A DNA stretch of 34,933 nucleotides from Victivallis vadensis (GTDB lineage Bacteria; Verrucomicrobiota; Lentisphaeria; Victivallales; GWF2-50-93): NCBI GenBank assembly GCA_020718525.1, contig DYRX01000005.1, forward strand, positions 1 through 34,933, given 5' to 3'. Below are positions 15,414-24,474 of this stretch, one piece after another; positions within the stretch are counted from its first letter, which is position 1, and each line of letters starts with the position of its first letter. Both the position numbers and the translations under genes were made by a program. The notes beneath the pieces are model-generated. The model was not told the DNA's origin and did no database searches. It worked only from the letters and a program-made list of their open reading frames with translations.

Positions 15414-16433
15414 ATGAACGCGATAAAAAATCTTTCCCTTCGGACTGCGCTTGCGTTTACGCTCTGCGCCTTGCTGGGCGCCTGCTCGGATTCCGGCAAG
15501 GAGCAGAAGAGCGTCCAAAGCGACGTCGTGGTCATTGCCAACAAGCTGAACGGAGAGCTGAAAGAGATCAGAAAAGAGGCGGAACTCCTGGCAAAAACCT
15601 TCGAAGGATTCTATAAAAATCAAGACGAGCTTGCGTCGAAGGCAGTCAAGTCATCCTATGCGATGGCACCTAATGGCACATATTACAAGACAGTGAACGA
15701 CGGAGAGTCGGCTCTCTGGATTTCCGGCTACACGCCGATTACTGACGAAGTCATCAAAATCGCGCATTTGACCGAGGCCGGGGACAGCCATTTCAAGGAT
15801 TTGATCTCCAGACGCCCCGCCGCAATTCAGGTCTATTACAACGACAGAAACTGCATCAACAGGATCTATCCCTGGTTCGACGTGCTTTCCCAATATCAGC
15901 CTAAGATGAAGATCCCCGAGTTCAATTTCTACTATCTTGCAGATGAGAAGCACAATCCTGAGCGAGCCGGTGTCTGGATAATGGAGCCCTACATTGATCC
16001 GGCAGGAAGAGGCTGGATCGTTTCCGCCATTGCTCCGGTCTATCATGAAAAGCGCCTTGAGGGCGTCTGCGGAATAGACATCACAGTGCAGACCCTGGCA
16101 TCGAAGTATCTTTCACAGCTTGGCGCGGTATTCGCAATTTTCACGGACTCCGGCACTCTTGTCTCGGCTGACGAAAAGGCGATGGCGATCATGCGGATGC
16201 CTCCGCTCAACTCCCCAAAATACATGGAGGCGGTGAACAAGGATCTCTACCTGATGGAAACATACAACATTAGCAAATCGAGAAGCAAGGAAACAAGAAA
16301 ACTCGGGACAGACCTGATTGAGAAGAAGCTTTCTGAAACGTTTTTCGCTTCAGGAAATGATGAATACAAGGTCAGCTCGGCGAAAATATTGGAGCTTGGA
16401 TGGCTCCTTGTCTCGTTTGAACAGCAAAAATAG
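15414..16433 (+). CDS. Lipoprotein with periplasmic Cache sensor domain
   Basis: The 339-residue protein has a classic lipoprotein signal: positive start, hydrophobic core, and lipobox LGAC with Cys24, followed by Ser. After a helical stretch (about 38-75) the rest resembles a double-Cache domain: YYNDRNCINRIYPWFDVL, then VWIMEPYIDPAGRGWIVSAI, APVYHEKRLEGVCGIDITVQ and GTLVSADEKA. Cache domains bind small extracellular ligands in chemoreceptors and kinases. Here the domain is free-standing and lipid-anchored, with no transmembrane output of its own. The next gene, 16 bases on, encodes a large membrane sensor phosphatase/kinase, so this is probably its ligand-binding partner. That partnership is inference. 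GGAG is placed before ATG 15414. Confidence 0.8.
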   Translation: MNAIKNLSLRTALAFTLCALLGACSDSGKEQKSVQSDVVVIANKLNGELKEIRKEAELLAKTFEGFYKNQDELASKAVKSSYAMAPNGTYYKTVNDGESALWISGYTPITDEVIKIAHLTEAGDSHFKDLISRRPAAIQVYYNDRNCINRIYPWFDVLSQYQPKMKIPEFNFYYLADEKHNPERAGVWIMEPYIDPAGRGWIVSAIAPVYHEKRLEGVCGIDITVQTLASKYLSQLGAVFAIFTDSGTLVSADEKAMAIMRMPPLNSPKYMEAVNKDLYLMETYNISKSRSKETRKLGTDLIEKKLSETFFASGNDEYKVSSAKILELGWLLVSFEQQK

Positions 16434-16449
16434 GCACGGCAAAAAGAAG

Positions 16450-19400
16450 ATGAAGCTTGCGGACATTAAATTGAAGTTCTTATTGAGGGGCACACGGCTG
16501 AATGTCCTGCTCATGATCGTTGTCCTGGCAAGCCTCGCCGCCGCCTGCCTCTTTTTCATGAGAACGACATTCGAAAGAGAGATCGCCTCCGCCCAGGAAA
16601 AGACATTTCTGCTTGTCTCCACCCTTCGCAACGACGTCGAATCGGAATATGCGAGATTCGCAGACGAAATGCGCTACAAAATCTCCTACGCCCCCCTTTC
16701 CGCCCTCCTCGCAGACGAAGCTCCGGCCTATGACAAGATTCTTCCTCTGCGCAAGCTCTATTCCCTGGATCAGGACATCATATCAAAAATCTGGGTGCTC
16801 TCGCCGGACGGAAAAGGCCGCGCTATCACATGCGAAAAGAACAACTACTTCAATCTCTCTGAAATAGCCGAATATGCCCCATCGCCCTTCGTCAGCGACG
16901 GAAAAATGACGGAAGCCCTCGAATTTCCATGCTATGCGGTCGGCGGAGATCTCGCATACCGAGTCATAGTCGAACTCGATTACGGCAAGCTGGTCGGCAA
17001 GGAGATGAGCATGCTTTCCTCCATCAATCCCGATGCCTGGTTCTTCTACATGAAGCCTGCGGGCAGACCGGTCGAGGTCAGAAAATCCGGCAGTTCAAAC
17101 GCCTCCATAGCGATTGACTCCACTGCGAGAGTCAGAATATTTTCAGAAGTGTCCGCAGGCTACGACGGGAGCACCGAAAACAAGGCGTTCACAGGCGGAC
17201 GCGAGATTGATCTTGTATCATCCTATTCCCCACTCGGCAAAAATGCTGAAAAAGGCTGGATAATGGTCTCCCTTGACAAACAAAAGGTTCTCTCCTCAAT
17301 CGTAAGCGCAATCTTCAACGTCTCAATCATCTTCATTGCACTGCTTTCAATCATCGTCGCGGTCTCCTCATACTTCATATTCAGAATCAGGTCTTCCGGG
17401 AAAGCCCTCTGGGAAAGTCAGAGGAAATGGAGCTTCGCGATCGAAGGCAGTGGAGAAGGCGTCTGGGAATGGGATGCCGCCACAAGGAAGATCCATCTCT
17501 CGGGGCGCTCCAGAGAAATCCTATCCGCCGCCTCCGACGAGATAGAAGAATGGACATTGAACGCCCATCATGACGATGAAAAGAGAGTGAAGGACGCGAT
17601 ATCAACATGCATGTCTGGCGACGAGGGGCTCTACAACTGCGAATACAGGTTCAAGTGTTCGGACGGATCCTTCAAATGGATACTCGACAGAGGCATGATT
17701 CTTGAAAGAGACCAAGGCACGCCACTCAGGATGATCGGGACCGTCGCTGACATCAGCTCGAGAAAAAAATCTGAAGAAGAAATCCGGCGACTCTCTGAAA
17801 GGCTCGATCTTGCGATACGCGCCGCAGGCATTGGCGTATGGGACTGGGACATGGAAAAAAATCGTCTCATTTGGGATGACTGGACCCGCAAGCTCTACGG
17901 CATTGAGTCCGAAGATTTCCCAACGAAAATCGAGGACTGGTTTGAGATGATTGATCCTGCGGACAGAAAGCGCGTCAAGGCCGACATCGAATCGTCCAAG
18001 ACAAGGCGTCTGTATTTCAGCGACGAATTCAGGATAGTCGCCAGGGACGGAACGAAGAAATTCGTGAGATCCGAGGCGAAAGTCTTCCTGAACGAAATCG
18101 GAATTCCCTCAAGAATAGTCGGAGTGAGCTACGACATCACAAAAAGCAAGACGACCGAGAACGAGCTCGTTCACAATTCCGAGACTGCCAGCCTGATCGC
18201 AAGGATGTCCACCCACTTTATAAATATTGACTCCCCATCCATAAACAACGCCATAACTCTTTCACTGGGCTCGCTTTGCGCTCATCTCCGCATTGATGTC
18301 GTGAGAATTTTCAGATTTTCCGAGGACGACTCCAGCTTCACATGCACCAACGAATGGAACTCAATGGGGGCTTCGCACTCGATTCCGCGCAAAACCCTTC
18401 AGGCAAAAAATGAAAGCCATTGGATGCGGACGCTCAGAGAGTATAAAAACATTTTCGTCAAGGACTTCATGAAATCCGCTCCGCCAGACGCGAAAGACTG
18501 GAGCTTTCTTGAAGGAGTCCCCGCAAAATCGGCCCTTCTTCTCCCGCTTGCGTGGAGAAACAGGCTCGAGGGCTTCATCTGCTTCATGACAGTCTCTCAC
18601 GAATGGTCGCCGGGCGACGCCGAGCTCTCCCTTCTCCAGACGCTCGAAGATATTTTTCTAAGCTCCTTCAAGAGGGAGGAAATAGAAGTCGCACTCATAA
18701 AAAACCAGGAAAAGCTCAGGGAAAGCAACACAGAACTCAATTCCTGGAAGAGCAGAATTTCAAACGAACTGTCCCTCGCAGGCGCTCTCCAGAAAAAAAT
18801 CTTCAGACCAGATCCGAGAATCTCTGACGAGTCATGCTTCATGTGGGCGCACAAGCCTGCCATGGATGTTGGAGGCGACATCTTCGGAATTGAAAGTCTC
18901 AAGAACGGCCGCGTCTGCCTCTTCGTCGGGGATGTTTCCGGACACGGAGTAGGTTCCGCCCTCGTCTCGTTCATGATGAAGGCGATAGTCAAAGAGGCTA
19001 TTGACGACTATTCCGATCTGGGTCCGGCGAAAATCTGCAACGAGATCAACCGCCGCTACCTTGACTCGGTATCAAGCGACTTCTATGTCACATTTTTCAT
19101 AGGAATATTCAATCCTGCAGACTTTTCCTGGAACTGCATGAACTGCGGCCACCCCGAGCCGCTGATATTTACAGACTCCGGCAAATTTCTTGACTTTGAT
19201 CTTTCCAGCTCCGGCGGCGGACTCCCGATCGGAATGGGATTTTTCGGAAAAAACCAGTATTCGGAGACGGACGAATTCCGTTTCCTCACGCCACCCGGAT
19301 ATTCACTGCTACTATACACAGACGGAATAGTCGAATCCGAAAACACGGCAAGCGGGGAAATGTGCGACATTGAAACGCTGAAGGAAGTCGCCGGAAACGT

Positions 19401-19944
19401 CCTTTCCTCCAAGATGCTCGGAGATCCGGCGTCTGAAATCGTAGCCCAAGTATCGGCGAGGGGGTTTAACTTCGACCGCGACGACATGACAGTCATGTCC
19501 GCCGTCTTTCACGATCCGGCATCAATCTCGATGAAAAAGGAGATTAAGCCCAGCCTGGACGCGATTCAGTCTTTCAGCGACGAACTCGATACATATCTTT
19601 CCTCGATCGGCTGGAAAGAGGAGTCGGCATATGCGGCACACCTCCTCTGCGCGGAACACCTCAGCAACGTCGTCAAGCACGGCTTGATCAGCTCAGGAGC
19701 GCCCATATTGTTCATGATGAGAATCTGCGACTCGGGTACCGCCATTCTTTTCTCAGACCACGGCTGTGAATGGAATTGCGAAGCAAGGAAAGAATCGGAG
19801 GAGCCAAGGCTCGCCGAAGGCGGCTATGGTCTCGGAATCATAAGAAAATTGTCCGATGTCTCCGTCTTCTACAGAAAAGATGGAATCAACCACGCATATT
19901 TTGTGATTTCAAAAGATGCGTGCCCAAGCTTTGACGGCGAATAG
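16450..19944 (+). CDS. Membrane sensor PP2C phosphatase/RsbW-like kinase (periplasmic sensor-PAS-PAS-GAF-SpoIIE-HATPase)
   Basis: The 1164-residue protein has a membrane helix at about 16-37, a periplasmic sensor to about 280 and a second helix at about 285-312. Two PAS domains follow (about 325-444, 449-574; GEGVWEWD and GIGVWDWD starts), then a GAF domain (about 581-744) and a short coiled coil. The SpoIIE/PP2C domain has metal-binding MDVGGD near 803, VGDVSGHGVGSALVS near 827 and DRDDMTV near 1010. The C-terminal 130 residues are an RsbW-like ATPase with AEHLSNVVKHG, SDHGCEW and EGGYGLGIIRKLSD. It can thus be expected both to dephosphorylate and phosphorylate a STAS protein, probably the one at 4660-4998. 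Start ATG 16450 follows the upstream stop; an upstream in-frame TTG would overlap the previous gene by over 100 bases. Confidence 0.9.
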   Translation: MKLADIKLKFLLRGTRLNVLLMIVVLASLAAACLFFMRTTFEREIASAQEKTFLLVSTLRNDVESEYARFADEMRYKISYAPLSALLADEAPAYDKILPLRKLYSLDQDIISKIWVLSPDGKGRAITCEKNNYFNLSEIAEYAPSPFVSDGKMTEALEFPCYAVGGDLAYRVIVELDYGKLVGKEMSMLSSINPDAWFFYMKPAGRPVEVRKSGSSNASIAIDSTARVRIFSEVSAGYDGSTENKAFTGGREIDLVSSYSPLGKNAEKGWIMVSLDKQKVLSSIVSAIFNVSIIFIALLSIIVAVSSYFIFRIRSSGKALWESQRKWSFAIEGSGEGVWEWDAATRKIHLSGRSREILSAASDEIEEWTLNAHHDDEKRVKDAISTCMSGDEGLYNCEYRFKCSDGSFKWILDRGMILERDQGTPLRMIGTVADISSRKKSEEEIRRLSERLDLAIRAAGIGVWDWDMEKNRLIWDDWTRKLYGIESEDFPTKIEDWFEMIDPADRKRVKADIESSKTRRLYFSDEFRIVARDGTKKFVRSEAKVFLNEIGIPSRIVGVSYDITKSKTTENELVHNSETASLIARMSTHFINIDSPSINNAITLSLGSLCAHLRIDVVRIFRFSEDDSSFTCTNEWNSMGASHSIPRKTLQAKNESHWMRTLREYKNIFVKDFMKSAPPDAKDWSFLEGVPAKSALLLPLAWRNRLEGFICFMTVSHEWSPGDAELSLLQTLEDIFLSSFKREEIEVALIKNQEKLRESNTELNSWKSRISNELSLAGALQKKIFRPDPRISDESCFMWAHKPAMDVGGDIFGIESLKNGRVCLFVGDVSGHGVGSALVSFMMKAIVKEAIDDYSDLGPAKICNEINRRYLDSVSSDFYVTFFIGIFNPADFSWNCMNCGHPEPLIFTDSGKFLDFDLSSSGGGLPIGMGFFGKNQYSETDEFRFLTPPGYSLLLYTDGIVESENTASGEMCDIETLKEVAGNVLSSKMLGDPASEIVAQVSARGFNFDRDDMTVMSAVFHDPASISMKKEIKPSLDAIQSFSDELDTYLSSIGWKEESAYAAHLLCAEHLSNVVKHGLISSGAPILFMMRICDSGTAILFSDHGCEWNCEARKESEEPRLAEGGYGLGIIRKLSDVSVFYRKDGINHAYFVISKDACPSFDGE

Positions 19945-19994
19945 AACCGGCAATTGGAGCCGCCGCGGATGGCGATAAATGAGAGGAATGAAAA

Positions 19995-21617
19995 ATGGAC
20001 GATCTGAAGAAAATCAAAGATAAAATTGGCATCTGGGGCTTGGCGTTGTCGCTGATACTGCCTCTCCCAATTCTCCTTCCTCAGATTGCAGGACTCTTCT
20101 GCTCTTCGCATTATTTCACGGGATGCTTCGAAAACATCCACGATCAGAACATCTACTTTTCATTCATCAGGCAGGCGCGGGATGGCGAGTACTTCTTCAT
20201 CAATGCTCCATGCCACATCCCCCACAATCATGAATATGTGAATTTCACTTTTCTGCTTGTCGGACTGCTCTCGCGTTTTTCAGGAGCATCCATGGAATTG
20301 TCATACATATTCTCCGACTACATTTTCAGCGTAGCGGCATGCCTCTGCCTTTTCGTCCTCTTCGCCGCCGTATTCGAGAAAAAGCTCCCAATCGCACTGG
20401 GCGTCTGCTTCGCCTGGTTTGGAGCCGGATTCGGACTCTTCTACAAAATCTACGCGGCGCTCAAAGGCATATCCATAGACAAGATGAACATGACGTTTCT
20501 AAGCGGGGACTTGTGGATGCCGGAAATGACGCTCTGGCATTCCTGCGCATATTCGCCGCTGTTCATCGCGAGCTATCTGATGCTTCTTCTGATATATGGC
20601 GGCATATATTTTGCAGAATCAAAGCGCTCCTTTATCCCTCTGCTCATCGCCTCTTTTGCGGTCTTCTATCTCGCTCTATCCCACAGCTACCATATAGTTC
20701 CAGTCTCCATGATTTCTCTTTTCATATTTCTCTACTTCCGCTGGGAAAAGAGGCAGGCAATTCCGGAATGGTGTCTTCTTGCCGGCTACGTCCTCTTTGC
20801 GGCATCCCTCCTTTCTGGAACATTCTACCAGTACTATGTTCTTAAAAACAATCCTGGATTCTCGATCTGGGCGGCTCAGAATATAAACAAATCCCCGCCG
20901 TTCTACACCATACTTGCAGGCTTTGGCGTCATGGCGCTTGGATATATCGAGGCATTCATCGCCGTCTCAAAAGAGCGCAAGACATCGGGGCATCTCCTGA
21001 AAATCCTCGCATTCTGGCTCTTCTTCCAGACAATTCTGCTCTATTCGCCATTCGCCTTCGCAAGAAGATTCATACTCGGAATCGCAATTCCGCTCTCAGT
21101 ATTTTTCTCCTTGTTCATCTTCCGCATTTGGGCGCTCGGAAAAATGCAGAAGCTCCTCGCGCTCTTTCTCGTCTGCCTGCTCCCGATCACCTTCCTCTAT
21201 CAAAGCGCGGCAAACTGCGGCAAGCTCCTTTCAAAGGATTCCAGGTATTTCTATTCTAAATCAGCATCGGACGCGTACAAATTCCTATCAGAAATGCCTG
21301 AATCTGAGATCCTTATGGGAAGTCTGGAGGAGTCGAACAGGATCATGAGATTCTCTCCTCTCAGAATGATCTGCGCAAGCACACAGCAGTCCGCCCCGGG
21401 AATGCGGGAAGCAGTCGAAAATGCATTCGCCTTGAAGACGGATGACGCCCTCCTTGATTCGTTCATGAAAGAGAACAATGTCCGCTATCTATTCCTGAAC
21501 AAAAAAGACCACTCCGACTTCATATCCTCTCGCACTGAATTCCTCAACGGCAAAAAATTGATCTTCGAAAATAATTCTCATCTGATCTATGAGGTTGCAC
21601 CAAATGAAAAACAATAG
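19995..21617 (+). CDS. GT-C-like multi-pass membrane glycosyltransferase
   Basis: The 540-residue protein has about 11-13 membrane helices. The first extracytoplasmic loop contains NIHDQNIYFSFIRQARDG with Asp50, the position where GT-C enzymes hold their catalytic acid, followed by a His-rich segment (CHIPHNHEY). The last 130 residues are soluble (SASDAYKFLSEMPESEIL to the end), as in many GT-C proteins with a periplasmic C-terminal domain. GT-C enzymes move sugars from polyprenyl-phosphate donors on the periplasmic face. The AGAGGAA site supports the start. Its end overlaps the next gene, another GT-C family protein. The assignment rests on topology and the loop Asp; the exact family is not certain. 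Confidence 0.65.
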   Translation: MDDLKKIKDKIGIWGLALSLILPLPILLPQIAGLFCSSHYFTGCFENIHDQNIYFSFIRQARDGEYFFINAPCHIPHNHEYVNFTFLLVGLLSRFSGASMELSYIFSDYIFSVAACLCLFVLFAAVFEKKLPIALGVCFAWFGAGFGLFYKIYAALKGISIDKMNMTFLSGDLWMPEMTLWHSCAYSPLFIASYLMLLLIYGGIYFAESKRSFIPLLIASFAVFYLALSHSYHIVPVSMISLFIFLYFRWEKRQAIPEWCLLAGYVLFAASLLSGTFYQYYVLKNNPGFSIWAAQNINKSPPFYTILAGFGVMALGYIEAFIAVSKERKTSGHLLKILAFWLFFQTILLYSPFAFARRFILGIAIPLSVFFSLFIFRIWALGKMQKLLALFLVCLLPITFLYQSAANCGKLLSKDSRYFYSKSASDAYKFLSEMPESEILMGSLEESNRIMRFSPLRMICASTQQSAPGMREAVENAFALKTDDALLDSFMKENNVRYLFLNKKDHSDFISSRTEFLNGKKLIFENNSHLIYEVAPNEKQ

Positions 21618-22863
21618 AAATACTCTGCTTCTTGTAATTGCGGCAGGATTAGCCATCTATGCCGTATTCAGACTCCTTTCGGTCGCAAAATCCGGAGAAT
21701 TCGTTGATTTCCGAGCATACTACGATACGGCATGGGCAATTTTCAGAGGAGAAAACCCATATATTCTTTCGAACCTCCGCGTCTGGGAATGGGCGGAAGC
21801 GCCAATATGCTTCCCTGGACTTTCAGTCCTTGCAACCCCTCTGCTTCTCTTCGATGTTGACACGGCAAAATATGTGTTTCTCCTTCTCAATTTTTCATCA
21901 GCAATTCTACTCTTCGCCCTTGTCTTCAGCAAGTCTGGACTGCTTCCCAATAAGCTGTCCATTGGATTTATTCTCGAAGAGCGAGGCATTCTTATTGCAA
22001 TCGCATTTTTTATATTTATTTCATCCTCGCCCCTGACAGCATGCCTGAGACATGGTCAGGTTGTCTGCATCGCCTCTCTCCTTCTTTGCTTGTCCATCTT
22101 CATTCCCAGAACATTTCCTGCGACAATCTCGCTTGCGCTCACTGCCATATGCAAATATTCCATAATGACCGTTCTTGCCCCTGCCCTTTTCGCAAGGGGG
22201 CGCTTCATCGTGTGCGTGCTAGGATTTGCGATATTCGCATCTTCGGCATTTCTGCCTCTCGCATTCGGCTGTGACATGGGGGCACTCTATTCAAGCTATC
22301 TTGATGAAATACGCAAGCAGACAAGCGCCGGTTTCAACACCTACGAATTCAGCGGATACAACATGTTGAATGCCGACTTCTTCAAGTTTCGCATTCTTGG
22401 CACAATTATAAAAGTCGCAGTGCTATGCGCATCACTATTTCTGATTCTGAAACTCCGCCGCGAAAAAGGCTGGAGGCTGATGGATCTTCTCACCCTCTGC
22501 TCGGCGACAATGCTCATTTCATATCATAGGATGTATGATCTCGTCCTTCTTCTCCCCTTCATGCTCGCCGCCACGCTCGTCTCCCTGGAACGCAAAGAAT
22601 TTACAAAGACCGCCGTCCTCATCCTCTTCTCCCTTGCGTGCATTGTCCCGGAAAACATCGTCTACCGGGTATCCAATGAAATAGCCTCGCTGATTCCTGC
22701 GGTGGGCGAAATCATATATCTGAGCCCGTTCAGAGATTTCAAAACCACTATGCCGTTCTATTCCTTTCTGACTCTTGCGATATTCGCATTTTCATTTCTG
22801 TCCAGCATAATTCCGGAAAGCGGCTCGAAATTGCGGAAACCTGATATAATATTTGAACAATAA
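21604..22863 (+). CDS. GT87-like (DUF2029) membrane mannosyltransferase
   Basis: The 419-residue multi-pass protein begins with a membrane helix and then EFVDFRAYYDTAWAIFRGEN-PY (residues 32-53), the hallmark of GT87/DUF2029 enzymes, with Asp35 as likely catalytic residue. It goes on with ICFPGLSVLATPLLLFD and further helices (DLLTLCSATMLISYHRMYDL). Studied mycobacterial members are polyprenyl-phosphate-mannose-dependent alpha-mannosyltransferases. I chose ATG 21604 since TGAGGT lies about 8 bases upstream; ATG 21589 in frame lacks a good site. The start lies 14 bases inside the upstream gene, implying coupled translation. Mannose as donor sugar would fit ManC in the locus, but that is inference. 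Confidence 0.8.
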   Translation: MKNNRNTLLLVIAAGLAIYAVFRLLSVAKSGEFVDFRAYYDTAWAIFRGENPYILSNLRVWEWAEAPICFPGLSVLATPLLLFDVDTAKYVFLLLNFSSAILLFALVFSKSGLLPNKLSIGFILEERGILIAIAFFIFISSSPLTACLRHGQVVCIASLLLCLSIFIPRTFPATISLALTAICKYSIMTVLAPALFARGRFIVCVLGFAIFASSAFLPLAFGCDMGALYSSYLDEIRKQTSAGFNTYEFSGYNMLNADFFKFRILGTIIKVAVLCASLFLILKLRREKGWRLMDLLTLCSATMLISYHRMYDLVLLLPFMLAATLVSLERKEFTKTAVLILFSLACIVPENIVYRVSNEIASLIPAVGEIIYLSPFRDFKTTMPFYSFLTLAIFAFSFLSSIIPESGSKLRKPDIIFEQ

Positions 22864-22878
22864 TATGGAGATGCTCAC

Positions 22879-24474
22879 ATGCAAAAGAAAAAAGTAGCCC
22901 CGCTGATTTACTGCCTCTCGATTGTCACGGCAATCCTCATCCTGCTTGCAGGAGCCATCTTCAGCTTCCGCCATCTCGGCGAAATATCTTTCCCCGCCTA
23001 TTCCCTAGCACTTCTGCTAGCGTCCGCCATCATCGGATTCATAACTCGCGGGCTTGCAAGAAAAAAATTCTTCGGCTCGAAAATCAGTCTGCACCAGTCC
23101 TTCTCCTTCGACTTTGTCGTCGAATCCGCCTGCATGATCAATCCGTTCATGTCTAGATTCGGCTTCGAAAAGGAGTTCACAAAAAGGGAGACATCCCTCT
23201 CCAGCGAAGTAGATCTTTGGACTCCGGCAAGGTTCATATCGCTTTTTTTCCTTCCCATGATAGCCTTTTTAGCGATATGGCTAGGCAAAAGCTATGCCCC
23301 CCACGCATTCGCGCTAGGATTTGTGTGTCTGCTCCTGATCACTGCATATCTCCTTTCAAGCAGAGCAATCATCTGTCCAATTTCGTACCTTGTCTCCATG
23401 ATCGCCGAAGGAACTGTCTTTGTCCTGGCGCTTTCCCCTCTGATGAATCATCATGACGCAGCCCTCATGTACTGCCTTTTCAATATTTTTCTCTTTGTCT
23501 CGCTCACACCCTTTGCCGCAGGATTCGCCGAAATTGCCGCACTCCCTTTCATGACTGCAAATCCCGGAGCATTTCTGTGGCTCTGCATCTTCCACATCTT
23601 CAGAATCGCCCCTTCAACTCTTGCCGGCATCGTCTATTTCGCAAGATATAAATTTTCCCTCAGAGATTTCTTCATTCCTGACCTGCCTGAAAGACTTCAT
23701 GCCAGCATACGCCCCGCGGCAGGCTGGGCCCCATCGGCAAGTCCGGGCGAATTCAGAGTCAGCATCGTCATCCCCGCATACAACGAGGAAAAACGCATCC
23801 CCGGCTTCCTCGACGACGTGAGAAAGTATCTCGACGGAAAAAAGGAAAAAATAGAAGTGCTGGTGGTTGACGACGGTTCTAAGGACGGCACCGCCTCTGT
23901 TGTTGAAAATATTTCTTCGCTTGATCCAAGGGTTAGACTTGTCAGGCAAATCCCCAATCAGGGCAAAGGCGCGGCAGTCAAGCGCGGCGTACTTGAGGCG
24001 AAAGGAGACTTTGTCGTCTTCGCCGATGCCGATGGCGCCACACCAATTGTCGAGCTCGACAAATTCCTTCCTGTCGCGGAGAAGGGCGACGACGTCTTGG
24101 TCGGCTCCAGAAAGGCAGGCGCTGGCAGTGTTGAAAGACAGAGAGATTTCATCCGCTCGCTGATGGGCTTCACATTCTACAAGATCGTCAACTTCTTCGC
24201 CGTCCCAGCGATAAAAGACACCCAGTGCGGATTCAAGCTCTTCAGGAGGGACGTCGCGAAAAAGCTCTTCGGATCATGCGCGGAAAAAGGCTGGGCATTC
24301 GATGTCGAGCTCCTCTACCTGGCGCAGATGCGCGGGTTTAAAATCACTGAAATTCCTGTCAACTGGCACGAGGTCGAAGGGTCGAAGGTAAATCCTCTCA
24401 AAGATTCAATCAAAATGTTCATCGCAATATTCAGAATAAGAAGAAGGCACAGCGGATTTTCCAATGAAACTTGA
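22879..24474 (+). CDS. Fusion: flippase-like membrane domain (UPF0104/LPG-synthase type) + GT2 polyprenyl-phosphate sugar synthase
   Basis: The first 280 residues of the 531-residue protein are membrane helices resembling the UPF0104/AglD-type domain, including AIIGFITRGLARKKFFG near the start and FAAGFAEIAALPFM followed by IFHIFRIAPSTLAGIVYF at its end. From about residue 293 it is a GT2 domain of the Alg5/GtrB kind: SIVIPAYNEEKRIPGF, VLVVDDGSKDGT (about 327-338), FADADGAT with the DxD, DTQCGFKLFRRDVAKKLF, GWAFDVELLYL and INWHEV-like VNWHEVEGSKVNP. Such enzymes make dolichyl- or undecaprenyl-phosphate glucose or mannose on the cytoplasmic face. Archaeal AglD has the two parts in the opposite order. 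It overlaps the GtrA fusion gene by 11 bases, implying a joint pathway. Confidence 0.84.
   Translation: MQKKKVAPLIYCLSIVTAILILLAGAIFSFRHLGEISFPAYSLALLLASAIIGFITRGLARKKFFGSKISLHQSFSFDFVVESACMINPFMSRFGFEKEFTKRETSLSSEVDLWTPARFISLFFLPMIAFLAIWLGKSYAPHAFALGFVCLLLITAYLLSSRAIICPISYLVSMIAEGTVFVLALSPLMNHHDAALMYCLFNIFLFVSLTPFAAGFAEIAALPFMTANPGAFLWLCIFHIFRIAPSTLAGIVYFARYKFSLRDFFIPDLPERLHASIRPAAGWAPSASPGEFRVSIVIPAYNEEKRIPGFLDDVRKYLDGKKEKIEVLVVDDGSKDGTASVVENISSLDPRVRLVRQIPNQGKGAAVKRGVLEAKGDFVVFADADGATPIVELDKFLPVAEKGDDVLVGSRKAGAGSVERQRDFIRSLMGFTFYKIVNFFAVPAIKDTQCGFKLFRRDVAKKLFGSCAEKGWAFDVELLYLAQMRGFKITEIPVNWHEVEGSKVNPLKDSIKMFIAIFRIRRRHSGFSNET

Noticed and set aside
16318-16449. Upstream in-frame start for the sensor phosphatase/kinase gene
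   Set aside because: It needs a TTG start and overlaps the Cache lipoprotein gene by over 100 bases; ATG 16450 directly precedes the first membrane helix.
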